A stretch of DNA of 64,000 nt from Tricholoma matsutake (Eukaryota > Basidiomycota > Agaricomycetes > Agaricales > Tricholomataceae). The stretch is taken from positions 806,001-870,000 of the forward strand of contig AP026545.1 in the NCBI GenBank assembly GCA_026075535.2, given 5' to 3'. Made by a program: the position numbers and the translations under genes. A model generated the notes under the pieces. The model was not told the DNA's origin. It was given only the letters and a program-made list of their open reading frames with translations, and made no database searches. Below are positions 22,228-32,658 of this stretch, piece after piece. Within the stretch, counting starts at the first letter, position 1. Each line of letters starts with the position of its first letter.

Positions 22228-24451
22228 ATTCTGCTTTTGCAGCCAAAGGAGTTGCTCTACACAAAGATAACTCAAAGCAATAAAAGGACAACACTGCAAA
22301 TACTCATCAGAAGAAATAGAAATTGCAGACGCCTTTCTTTTACGTGGGGATCTGAAATATCATATATCATGAGCCTAACAACACAGACAGTCCATGACTA
22401 CAACACATGCAGTGAGTTTTTGAATCCTCAGCCAACAGAGCTTCTAAGTGAATGGGTCTATGCAATGGAAAACAGTCAATATGTATGGTACATAGCAGAT
22501 ACTTACTGTCTCAACATTTGTGCAATGGAGGGAGATGATGGCATACTATACAGATCGCATTATGGGAAGGTAAGCACAAGGAAATGAAGAGACACTGAGC
22601 ATACTTATGCAGCTGGCACCTTTTTGGATTTGGATTTTGTATGGGACTTGTTGGGCATAGTGAACACTGTTGAAATAATGCGATAGCAAGAGGCAAGTGC
22701 ACAGAAAAGTGGGAAGATACATACTCTGTCGCTGATGGTTGATCTATATAAGCAAGACACCACAAGTGCTTGATGCTGGAGACAAACAAACAATTGAAAG
22801 AGTCAAACACTGGGCATTGATTACACCATGACATGGTTTGCCCATCAGGGTCCAAGGTCGTGGATTGGTCCCATGGAAATGAAATAAAAAATTTGATGCA
22901 CTTCAACACAGGAAGTAAGGAAACAAATCCATATTGGTTGATGAATCTCAATTGATCAGTGACTTGAGAAACAGAACGAGCAATCAAGAAGAGCAATCTG
23001 GATAACATGAATTAGCAGAGGTGGCCCAGAGTCAATTAAAAATATGCCATGTTAACAAAAGTCCACTTGGACTGAAAAATTGAATTCATGTCTGTCAAGA
23101 CACATCAAAACAGCGGGTGTTGCCATCAAAGCACCCAAGAAAAACTACTGAAAACATGGACAATGTCAGTCAGGGAAAGCTCAAACAAGTGGGTGTTATG
23201 TACACCTGACATTTGGGCAGTGGAGGGTGGAAAATGGAAGATGTTGACATGGAGTTGTTGTCCTCACGATGAATTCTCGAAGGTAAGAAATTACATTTTT
23301 AGTAGGGGCATGCATCAAAACCAGAACACACAAAGTGGCATTCAAAACAAAAGCAATTGACAAATGAGATGCCCACCCCCAAAGCTGAAAGATCCCTCCA
23401 ACCAATTGACAACTCAAGACATGGACAATTTCTACAATGTGGAAAATGCTAGTGAGTGAACGATCAGAGTTATGACAAAGAAATGGGAGTCTGACCACAT
23501 GCTTACCACAGAATCTGCCCTTAAGCAAAGTGCGTCTGAGAAAATGGATATTGATGACCAATGGCTAGCTAACCTGATGCAGGTGATAATCATTGTTCTA
23601 CTGAGTGGCCAAACCTAAGCACTACATGTTAAACAGAGCAGCCATATCACAAATGTCTTGAAAGTTGTTGAACATCCACAACTACTGACATGGCACTTAG
23701 TAGGTACAGGTGAATGATTCAGTCCGACAGAAGAGTTGGTCTTCACTATCCAAGGTATTGTTGGGAAAAAGATGCACCCACCCATCCTAGAGAACAAGAG
23801 GTAAGCATAGGTGATAAATGGATGCCAAAATCTTACTGTTGTGACCTGTAGAGGGAGTAAAGCGGGACCTTTTATGCACCAAGGAGTGACACTGGTAGGC
23901 CTAGGAATGGCGACCTTCAACAATGCCTTTGACACGATTGACAAAATATATGGCATTTTCAGCCGGGCACTCCCAGAAGGATCCCTGGGACCTTGGGACT
24001 GCATAGCCTGCAGCAAAGACCCTAGCCTCCATGTATCCAACAGACTTCTGACACCAAAGAAAGATGCACTAAACATGAAGGCCATAGAACCAGAAAATGG
24101 AGTCAACCTGCATGGAGTCTTGAGAGCCATCATAAACAAGGGAGAGTACCTGTACTGTGACAACAATGAAGTCAAATATTTCAAGTGCAAAACAGATGAA
24201 AATGGAAAGAAAAAGGGAGTATGAACAAGCTTTGCACACACAACGAAAACTGACCAAGTGCAGATTTTATCATGCACAACCACAAATCTTCTGAATTGGA
24301 GACATCATAGAAGTGCAAGTGTCATTTGTGGTGACTCCAGTGAAGCAAGGGAAAAGAAAGATGAGAGCAGTCTTAAGATTGATCGCCTTGATGAATGGAA
24401 ACTTTACATTGATATGCATGAACCATGCAGGGGTGACCAAAACTCACATGT
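22228..24451 (+). CDS. Agaricomycete expanded-family protein of unknown function, multi-exon, 3' end cut
   Basis: Coding blocks in order: YVWYIADTYCLNICAMEGDD with a GTAAGC donor at 22569; RESSNKWVLCTPDIW (about 23190) followed by further short blocks; QGVTLVGLGMATFNNAFDTI (about 23885); LHGVLRAIINKGEYLYCDNN with V-K-Y-F-K (about 24110); and IGDIIEVQVSFVVTPVKQG (about 24300), ending near M-N-G-N-F-T-L. I recognise this block order from a widely expanded Agaricomycete family whose function is unknown to me. No signal peptide was identified. Exon borders between 22600 and 23800 were not resolved. A solo LTR starts at 24452 just after the last block, so the 3' end or UTR may be displaced. Confidence 0.55.
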
Positions 24452-25627
24452 TGATAGGTCATCTTCTCGGCTCAAGGACCGATTCAACACTTTAGCATCA
24501 TTCTAATCACATTGGCTAACTCCTATGATGTCCAAGATGCAGCGCGACACACTCTATCGATCACGATATCATATCGACTGCATCGAAACATCACCAGCGA
24601 CATCGATAGTATCAAAAGACCACATCGCACAACCTTAGGACTACCCCGAAAGTCCCTAAAATTCCCCTACACGACCACCGAACATCCCCGACCAACTTCA
24701 AACAAGCCACAACCATGATCAACCATCGTCGATCATCGTTGAGTGTCATTGATCGATATCGAGAAACTACGAGCAACATCGGGCACTGCCTTTGTTATCT
24801 AAATGGTGGAAGACCATGCACTAGGATGTATTCCAACTTGTGTTCAAACCTGCTGATCATAGGTCAGCTTCATTCCAAGTCCCTATCGCGCACAGAACCC
24901 GCTGGATGCATTATTGCGAGACTTAGCGCAGTTTATACACAAAGGACAGCCTCTTTTAGTTCTTTCCCTTTATTACTCTTTCATCATATGATATATATAT
25001 CTTTCTTGTTCGGATTCCAGTCTCCTTTATGGCCTTGTGCCTTAACTCATATCTTTTGCCTCATGTTCTACACATGTTTCTCATTCCATTTTAGGAAGTT
25101 TCTTTAAAACATATAAAACTCTGTAGTATCTACTTGAAAATAAGAAGAAATTGTCTTCACATATCATCTCATATACAGTTCTAAGCATCCGATCAGCTTT
25201 CTAAAACAATCTAAGTCTCTGCGGGTTTTCTTGATTGACAAGAAACCTCCACAATCGTCACATCCTTGATCCTCCCTCGATCCTCTTGTCATTAGTTCTA
25301 GCAACCCTTCCAACACTTCATAGCAGTTTGCCGCACCCTTCGTATACCATCGACCTATCGAAAGGTCCCCATAATTCACATATCGACCATCAACGATAAA
25401 ACTCGTTTGCCATCGATCTTGTCGATCGCCCTCGATATCGATCGATACTCAATCGGACCATGACAAACATCTTTGTCTCGCATAACACTACCTTCACGAC
25501 TAGTAATCTTCTCAGAGGTTTGACCACTAACTTTCAGAACGTCTCGCAACCCTCCTCTGACTCGTCGCAAACATCATCGATTGCCTCATTGGCAGTTCTG
25601 GTGGTTTTCCCAGGTTGAGCATCATCA
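24452..25627 (+). repeat. Solo LTR of the NCGN-targeting family
   Basis: Starts TGATAGGTCATCTTCTCGG and ends CCAGGTTGAGCATCATCA, 1176 bp, closely similar to the LTR at 15155. Flanks are ATGT (24448-24451) and ACGT (25628-25631), a 4-bp duplication with one C/T difference. No internal region remains. Confidence 0.9.
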
Positions 25628-25958
25628 ACGTCAACAATATAGGATGCAAACAAGAAGAGATCGTGGGCTGAGGGAAGCATCCAGCCACAGCAGAAACTGC
25701 TGGCACTCCAGCTGAAACAAAAAATTGGCTACAACACAGACTTAGAGCCAAGGAGTGATGAGCAGAATAAGAAAAATGAAGTGGAGCCTAATCATATGGA
25801 CTAGACTAGATATACCACAGTAAATCTATTCAACTAAAATAAACCGAGATCTTGGAGATGCAAATGAGCTATAATAGTTACAATGTCACAAACAGTTTTC
25901 AACATACAGACCAAAAAAGTATAAACCCCACCTTCGGAAAACACTTAAAACAGTTATT
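25628..25958. other. Spacer between two LTR insertions, no gene seen
   Basis: AT-rich sequence without recognisable coding or repeat structure; its end carries the TTATT target duplication of the next element. Confidence 0.5.
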
Positions 25959-26190
25959 TGAAAGCCTGTCTTTGAGGAGAAGACAGAAAACACTGGAAAA
26001 GGAGAAAGGATGGAATATTACAACTCACTTCTCAATCACACAGAGTGACAAGACACAGTGTAATATTCCTGAGAGAGTAAGGTAGTTGACTAGTCATAGA
26101 TGAGATGGTAAAAAGGTAAAAAGAAAGATGGGGGGTTCTTTATTGATAACAAAACAAGTTGCCAATGTGATGATGTAAGCCATGCTTACA
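25959..26190 (-). repeat. 3' LTR of chromovirus E (232 bp)
   Basis: In element sense TGTAAGCATGGCTTACATC to ACAGGCTTTCA. The GTAAGC...GCTTAC start is itself a small palindrome. Confidence 0.92.
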
Positions 26191-26365
26191 CCCTCCCACT
26201 CTTTAAAAAAGAAAGGGGGTGTTCATGTCCATAAGTATGCGCATCTGTAAGCTATCCAGCAATAATCCAAAGGAAAAGAAAAAAAATCAATAAAACAATC
26301 AATCACATCATCAACCTTCACGATGGGTGCATCAAAAACCCGGTGGGAAAAGCTACCATGTGACC

Positions 26366-26880
26366 CTAAACCCTACATTGCAACCAGTTATCCAGCGCTT
26401 CACAATCATCCAAGTCACGGTGTGGCATCCATTGGTCATGGTCAGGTGGGTAGCCAACCCAGTGCACAAGATATTGCATCCCACGCCCTCTTCTCCATTT
26501 GTCCACAATCTTCTCAATCATGTGTTCTTCGACCCCATCCAAGGTGACCACTGGCCCAGGCATCGGATGTTCACGTGAAGGAAACAGGACTCCATCATTC
26601 CTGTGGAACCATTTCAGGAGCAAAGCATGAAAGGTGGGGCAAACCTCTGGGGAGTTAGGGAGGTCTAGAGTGTAAACAGAAGAGTCAGGGAATGCTTTTG
26701 TAATGGTATGCAGGGCATCAAATCTAGGGAAAAACTTAGTGACATGGTTCTTGTCTCCTGCCTTGTATTCTCGCCGGCAGTGTAGTGTTGCCAACATGAC
26801 CTTGTCACTGACATTGAACACATCTTCAACCCCTCACTTCTTGTTAGCATAAAAAGCCTGTGTGATTTTGCTGGTCAAGA
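26366..26880 (-). pseudogene. Chromovirus E integrase tail and chromodomain
   Basis: Open for 151 codons. It begins F-N-V-S-D-K-V-M-L-A-T-L-H, the GPY/F-like linker, then P-T-F-H-A-L-L-L-K-W-F-H. The chromodomain covers the last 60 residues: V-E-K/E-K-I-V-D-K-W-R-R-G-R-G-M-Q-Y-L-V-H-W-V-G-Y-P with D-Q-W-M-P-H. The aromatic cage positions (Y, W, W) are kept, consistent with methyl-lysine reading. Confidence 0.82.
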
Positions 26881-27883
26881 GCACGTCCTTTCCTTCTCAT
26901 TCATCCTGAAGTATCTGTTTGCAGATAGCTCAAGCTTGGCAGTCCTCAAGGGCCAGTCTCATTATGGACAAGGGGATCAAAGGTGGCAAGATGCATGGGC
27001 TCCGACCCATGCGTAGTTGAAACCCCGGAAATCCTGTAGAAGCATTCACAGCATTCATGATATTGAAATGGATGAGCAGCAGAGCACAAGCCCACCCTTT
27101 CTGATTGCGTTCAACATGGAAACGGATACATTGGTTGAGTGTCTTGTTGGTGTGCTCACTGGAACCATCCGTTTGTGGGTGGTATGCTGTGGACAACTTC
27201 AAGTGTACTCCAGTCAATGCATGGAGTGCCTTCCAGAACTTCAATACAAACAGTTTATCATGGTCAGATATGAGTTCGAGCGGCAGGCCATTTTCACAGT
27301 ACCACTCATTGAAAAAAATTGTTGCCAATTTCTGGGCTGTGATGTCTGTCCACGTGGGGATCAGCCGTACATCAGAGCCCAAGTGGTCAGTGATAGTCAA
27401 AATGCAATTAAACCCGTGATCCTCAGGGAGAGGACCCACGAAGTTGAGACACACAGAGTCACCACATCCATCAGGAATTGGGAGAGGGTGAAGTGGGCCT
27501 ACTGCCTTTGCAGTCAGGCTCTTGTTTTGTTGGCAAGGCACACAGCCAGGGACATAGGCATTCTCGAGGTCACACTGCATGTTGGGCCAATAATAGCAGT
27601 TACGGATAGCGGTGTATGATTTATCTGCACCGAAATGTCCCAGAGCATCATGTGCAAGATGGAACAGGTCCTCTTGGACAGTCCCATAGTGTGGTATTAT
27701 CAGTCGATCCCCAATGTACCACAGGTTATTGATGAATTTGATTCCTGGGATGCTAGCATCAACGGTCGACAGTTTTTTGCAAAAATCATTGTGCTCATAT
27801 CCAGTAGAAATATCTCATAGGAAAGACTCATCTACCGAGATTGTTAAAATGGTATTCACAGTGCAATGTCTGAGCCAGTTATC
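26881..27883 (-). pseudogene. Chromovirus E integrase
   Basis: 26930-27580 encodes the end of the zinc domain (C-V-P-C-Q-Q-N-K) and the core. The first acidic site reads V-C-L-N-F-V-G-P-L-P with Asn for Asp; the second, L-I-S-D-H-D-K-L-F, is intact; the third, T-D-G-S-S-E-H-T-N, retains Glu. The zinc-domain H-H part and the linker to RNase H (27590-27883) are broken by frame changes. Confidence 0.82.
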
Positions 27884-28576
27884 CTAGCGAACAGGAGGGT
27901 CAGAGACTTCAACCTCAGAACAAGTATCTGAGTCAGGCATATTGCTCGGTAATTGTGACAGGGCATCAGCTACAGTGTTGTCCTCACCATGGATGTACCT
28001 GATCGTCATGTCAAATTGGGATAGATGTTCCATCCAGCATGCCTGATGACATGAAAGATCTTTCTGCATATCAAAGTTCTCTAGTGTGTGATGGTCTGTG
28101 TAGACAAGAATCTCTGTCCCCAGCAGGTCAGATCTCCATTTCTTGAGAGCACGGACGATAGCCAGCATCTCTTTCTCATGGACAGGGTAGTTCTTTTGTG
28201 CATCTTTGAGCTGCATAGAATCAAAAGCCACAGGTTGAGCCATTTCCCAGGTATGACCACAGCTCAGTACAGCGCCAGTCCGTAGATCACTCACATCGCA
28301 TGTTACAAAAATTTTATTGTCACCAGGGTTTGTATGATCAATCACAGTCAGGCATTCTTGACTGACGACAAGGGCTTTGATAGCATCAAAAGCATTTTGG
28401 TGGTGAGTATCCCACACAGGAAACTTTTTTTCACATTCTTTCATAGTAAGGGGAGTGAGGACTGATGTGTGATCCACAAGTTTCAGCAGGAGCACAGCAA
28501 TATATCGGACCAGGCCCAGAAAACTGCAGACATCTGTGGCTGATTTAGGAGTAGGCCACCCGAGGATTTTGTCCAC
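27884..28576 (-). pseudogene. Chromovirus E RT thumb and RNase H
   Basis: A 230-codon open stretch. It begins with the RT connection (K-I-L-G-W-P-T-P-K-S-A-T-D-V), then F-L-G-L-V-R-Y-I. RNase H blocks are I-F-V-T-C-D-V-S-D, P-V-A-F-D-S, Y-P-V-H-E-K-E-M-L-A-I-V and L-V-Y-T-D-H, followed by M-T-I-R-Y-I-H-G-E-D-N-T-V-A-D-A-L-S. The catalytic Asp/Glu/Asp are present. This is one of the best preserved domains. Confidence 0.85.
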
Positions 28577-29628
28577 CTTTGAGGAGCAAGCCTCAATACC
28601 GTCACACGAGATGTGGAATTGCAGTATGCCTTGCGCAGTGCACTCATAATTAATTTGATATGCTGTATGTGTTCCTCAACCGAGTCAGACCAAATGATAA
28701 TGTTGTCAAGGTATATGTGACAAAAACGTGCCAGAAATGGGTGGAGAGCTTCAGTTACCCACCATTGATGAACAGGCAGAGCATTTCGCAAGCCCTGTGG
28801 CATGACTATCCACTCATAAAGCCCCAGGGGTGTGGTCACAGTGGTGAGATGAATGCTCTCTGGGTCCATTTTTGTGTGGAAAAAACTATCCGTCATATCA
28901 ATCTTGCTCAAAATTTCTCCTTTGCCTGCATCAGCTAGGATATCATCCACCCATGGCAGTGGGTGACAGTCGGTGACAGTATTCACATCCAGCTGGCAGT
29001 AATTGTTTACCCACTGTGGCAGCATTTCCTTATCTGCCTTAGGTACGAGAAAGGCAGGCAAAGCGTGAGCCAAAGAAGAAGGACGAATCTGCCCAGCATC
29101 AAGGTGCTTGCTGATGAGGGTGTTCCATGCTTCACAGTATTTACGAGGGCAAGAGTATGAACGAGTGCTAACAGTTATGCTTGCATCTTTCAATGTGATT
29201 TTACAATGTATGTTATCAGGCATTTTGCTGACATGTGGAATCGGTTTGAAAATGTCAGCGTAAGTCTCCTTCACATCGGTTGCAAGCTTATCCAGGTGAG
29301 TGCGGGCAGCAAGTTGTTCAATTCGCACATGTACAGCTGCAATCATGTCAAACGGTCGCACAATCTCACAAGATGCATCAATAACAGCTCGACACTTTTC
29401 GCAAACATCATGCAATTCACGCATCAACAGTTTGCAATTCTCAATATTTATGTTGATGACATTACATAGTTTCAGTGGAGGCAGTTTGGGTAATTGTGGG
29501 GGTGTTGGGTGCAGCAGGTCAAAATTCAAATCATTCATAGCCATGCTTTTGCAAACATCCACAACAATGTTATTATGGTACATAAATGGCAGTCCAAGTA
29601 TAATCTGATGGCACAGGTTTGGTGCCAT
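28483..29628 (-). pseudogene. Chromovirus E protease end and reverse transcriptase
   Basis: 381 open codons. The N-terminus (I-I-L-G-L-P-F-M) is the end of the retropepsin. RT follows with S-Y-S-C-P-R-K-Y, Q-I-R-P-S-S, F-L-V-P-K-A-D, L-P-R/Q-W-V-N-N-Y, I-L-S-K-I-D-M-T-D-S-F-F and W-I-V-M-P-Q-G-L-R-N-A. The catalytic box reads Y-L-D-N-I-I-I, with the second Asp changed to Asn by a G-to-A transition. The last 45 codons are out of frame relative to RT, and the correct frame overlaps the next segment. Confidence 0.87.
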
Positions 29629-30423
29629 GAGAGCATGTACAGTCTGGGCTGAGTGATAACTATTTCAGTCATGTAATTTAAGTTTGACCCAGCGCATAAG
29701 AGAAATGGATGCAGGCAATGCAGAATCATTGAAGAAAGTACCAGACACAGGGAACTGTTGAGGCAGGAGTCTTTGACGAAGACGCAGATGAGACACCAGA
29801 AGTTGATCAATCAGAACTACAGGGGAACCATGGTCAATCAACACTTCAACATGAACATGGACAGAAGAGGATGGGTCATGGTCATTGACAGCGCAATGCC
29901 AGATGAGATGTGGGATGGAGAAGGGAACAGGAGCGCTCACAGAGTCATTCGAGTCACGCGACAAATCACCCTCACTACCAATGAGGACATTGTGTTCATT
30001 GTTGGGGTGGCTCACCAATGCCACAGGGTAAGCCATCATGCCCATGACAGCTGCGACCGGAAGGGGAGGAGGTGCAGAAGCAGGGGGCACAGGGAAAGCA
30101 GCAGAGACAGCAGCAACAGTCATCAGAGCACTGTCCTCTTGAGGTACTGGGAGTGCAGGCTTGCCCTTGCACTGGCATGCCTTGTTCACAGCGATCATTG
30201 TGTGCTCAACATAACCATCGCAAGCTGGGAACTCGCAGGAATGACCATCTGCGACATAGAACTGCTGGCACTTTTTGCAACCCTCGTGAGCGTTGAGGTA
30301 CTTGTGCTCACATTCAGTGAGTTTTGGGGGTCTCATTGAGTTTGTGGACAAGAAGGAACCAGTGTTCTGCTTTGAGAACAACAACAACAACAACTGGCTA
30401 TTAGATGGGAATTGTGAATGCAT
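29629..30423 (-). pseudogene. Chromovirus E gag end, Cys/His region and retropepsin
   Basis: Open for 252 codons. A cysteine/histidine region C-E-H-K...C-K-K-C-Q...H-S-C-E-F-P-A-C...A-C-Q-C-K lies at residues 38-85, not a standard CCHC knuckle. An Ala/Pro-rich linker follows. The retropepsin core reads V-L-I-D-H-G-S-P-V-V, with His where Ser/Thr belongs in D-S/T-G. Confidence 0.75.
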
Positions 30424-30432
30424 GGAGGGAGC

Positions 30433-31486
30433 TCAGCGGGACACATCTGATAAGCCCACCATGGAACCTGATTGCTTAAGTTTGTGAGCTGCATCCTCAG
30501 CTTCCTTCCTATGGGAGGCAGACTCTTCATGTACTTTGTTGTCAAGTTTGATGAGGATTTGGACAAAAGCTTCAAGACGGGATTCAGCTTTGCACGCAGA
30601 AGTTTCGGCTTTCGCAGCAGCATTCAACCCATCATCCGCTTCTGCAGTGTTGTTCTCCCTGTCTGAATCTGAGTCGGAGTCGTGTTTCTCTTTGTATCGA
30701 TCATATGCAGAGAGGAGCTCGGGAGAAAGGTTCGCCTCAATTTGTGTGCATAGTTGCACAGGTGAGAGATGATGTTTTGTGTTTTTCAGCAAAAGGTTAT
30801 CACATCGGATGGTAGTCAAGAAATCGTGGAAGGGTGATGCACCTTGTTTCAAATTTCACACTTTCCATGCCAACTCCTTCTCCCAACCCAGGGTGAGCCA
30901 GCGCCCCCTGACTCTCGACATAAACTCCATAAAAGACAAATATTCATAGTACTCTTGAGAAGTTTGGAACCAATCACTAAAAAGGGGATCCTCAAATGCA
31001 TATGCAATTTGTGCAACGTAGTCTTTAGCATTGAGATTTTCTATCTGTGAGCAAAATGTTTGAAGCGATGAAGAAGTTCGGGGGTCATCACTCCTGTGGT
31101 AATAGTAGGCTGTTTGCCATTGTTCAGTACAAGAGTCACAGTACTCAAGTTGGACATGACATGCAGGTGGCTATATGCATGAAAATACTCGTCGGGAGTA
31201 GAAGACAAAGATGAAGATCTGCGGTGATGGGTACGTGAGGTGGCAGCAACCTTGGGAGTAGCAGACGAAGCAGTTACAGCTTGTGGGACTGTGGCAGTGT
31301 CCACTTGTGGGTCAAAGAGTCCTCTTGTGGGACAGGAAGAGATGGGGAGGAATGAGTTTCAGTCGCAGCAGAGGTCGCCAACGAAGTAGTGGACAGGGCA
31401 GTTATCAGCCAGGCCTTACTTTGAGTTGTGAGGGACCTTGGCACAGAGGGCAATTGAGACAGTTTGTACCTGTGAACCTCATGCAT
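30433..31486 (-). pseudogene. Chromovirus E gag N-terminal and capsid region
   Basis: Three open segments in the minus sense (31274-31486, 31041-31304, 30433-30852) give a Ser/Thr-rich N-terminus, a linker and a capsid-like part. The last has S-P-E-L-L-S-A-Y-D-R-Y, an acidic D-S-D-S-D-S-D run and a helical K/E/A-rich end. Stops and shifts lie between 30853 and 31041. Identified by position and composition rather than by a strong motif. Confidence 0.6.
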
Positions 31487-31550
31487 CTATATAGACGATC
31501 GTATCAGTGAGGTCGCACCAAATACACTGTGTTTGAAGTCAAAAAAAAAG

Positions 31551-31782
31551 TGAAAGCCTGTCTTTGAGGAGAAGACAGAAAACACTGGAAAAGGAGAAAG
31601 GATGGAATATTACAACTCACTTCTCAATCACATGGAGTGACAAGACACAGCGTAATATTCCTGAGAGAGTAAGGTAGTTGACTAGTCATAGACGAGATGG
31701 TAAAAAGGTAAAAGGAAAGATGGGGGGTTCTTTATCAATAACAAAACAAGTTGCCAATGTGATGATGTAAGCCATGCTTACA
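31551..31782 (-). repeat. 5' LTR of chromovirus E (232 bp)
   Basis: About 97% identical to the LTR at 25959. The internal side begins with A9-G on the plus strand (31541-31550), i.e. C-T9 after the LTR in element sense, where a primer-binding site would be expected. Confidence 0.92.
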
Positions 31783-31989
31783 TTATCACGAGGTTTCTCG
31801 TCTACGATATCAACGAACGACGGACTATTATAGTAATAAGCAAGTCAAACCAATCAAAACTCAAGGCTCGGAGACCCAAGCCCACCATGACGACGGACAA
31901 GTCACGATAGAGATATCTTGTTGATGATTGTTAACGTCTGAATGATGGGTCCGCGGAAAAAACTTAAAACTTAAAAATAAAAATATTAC

Positions 31990-32380
31990 ATTTAAAACCC
32001 AGCCGGGCATCACCGGTAGGACAATGATGGGATTGACAATTTGGCGTGTCCAGATTGTAATATATAGGCCTTTCGTCCCATTGTCCACCCTGCGAGCAGG
32101 GGCTCGCAGCGGCGGTGTGGGCGTAGGGTGCCGTCTCGTGTTTCGTCAGCTGGGGGAGTTGCAATGTGGCCGGGGGGTCCTTACCTCGTGGTTATCTCAC
32201 TTCCCTGGGCTCCCTGATACCTCCTATGTAGCCTCACATCTCATTTGCATGGGGAGGAGGGGATAGGTGGACTGGGACAGCCCTCGTTGTCGAAAAGTTG
32301 TAGCAACCTAAAAAAGAGCAAAAAAGAGCAAAAAAGGTGTAGTTAGCCGAATAACACCCGAAAGTTTAAAAAAGAAAAGC
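31990..32380 (-). repeat. Composite palindrome/intron-like repeat, degenerate copy 1
   Basis: On the plus strand it has CATTGTCCACC followed by the palindrome TGCGAGCAGGGGCTCGCA (about 32086-32105) and, 200 bp on, the complement of an intron end (TTTTTTAG then GTTGCTACAA, acceptor at 32308-32310) with a GGCTAAC branch-like word upstream. The order matches the copies at 40.3, 46.98 and 50.2 kb. The GGGCCCAAA palindrome is not recognisable here. Confidence 0.5.
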
Positions 32381-32658
32381 TTAATTATGATGTTTGAAGG
32401 CATCCCTACCTACAAAACGAGTTAAAAGAATAAACGAAGAATGTCGAATTCGAAAGAACTGAGGGATGGTGTTGTGGACGATGGTGGTTTGGACGGTGGG
32501 AAATGTTCGTTTGTTGGTTTGGTGTCTGTGGGAAAGCTTTGCTGTAAAAGGAAATGTCAGAGTGGAGCGCTAGGCCAGCTGAGCAGCTACATAAGCTTAT
32601 CAGCCAATAATGGTGTGAGGGATCCACTTCAGAGAAGGTTGGAGGGAGGGTTGCAACG

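Larger units (their letters stand above)
25959..31782 (-). mobile_element. Minus-strand chromovirus E, structurally complete
   Basis: A 5.8-kb gypsy element with two 232-bp LTRs that differ at about seven positions, all transitions. Flanks TTATT (25954-25958) and TTATC (31783-31787) form a 5-bp duplication with one transition. In minus sense the order is gag, zinc-finger-like region, protease, RT, RNase H, integrase, chromodomain and polypurine tract (complement of 26191-26204). Active-site aspartates are mutated in protease, RT and integrase, so the copy is inactive. No tRNA-like primer site follows the 5' LTR; a run of T does. Confidence 0.9.

Noticed and set aside
22511..24283. Minus-strand open frames opposite the expanded-family gene
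   Set aside because: They overlap plus-strand coding blocks with clear family motifs and lack motifs of their own; treated as antisense shadows.
28660..30623. Plus-strand open frames over chromovirus E
   Set aside because: All lie opposite recognisable gag, protease and RT domains; their composition is that of reverse-complement coding.
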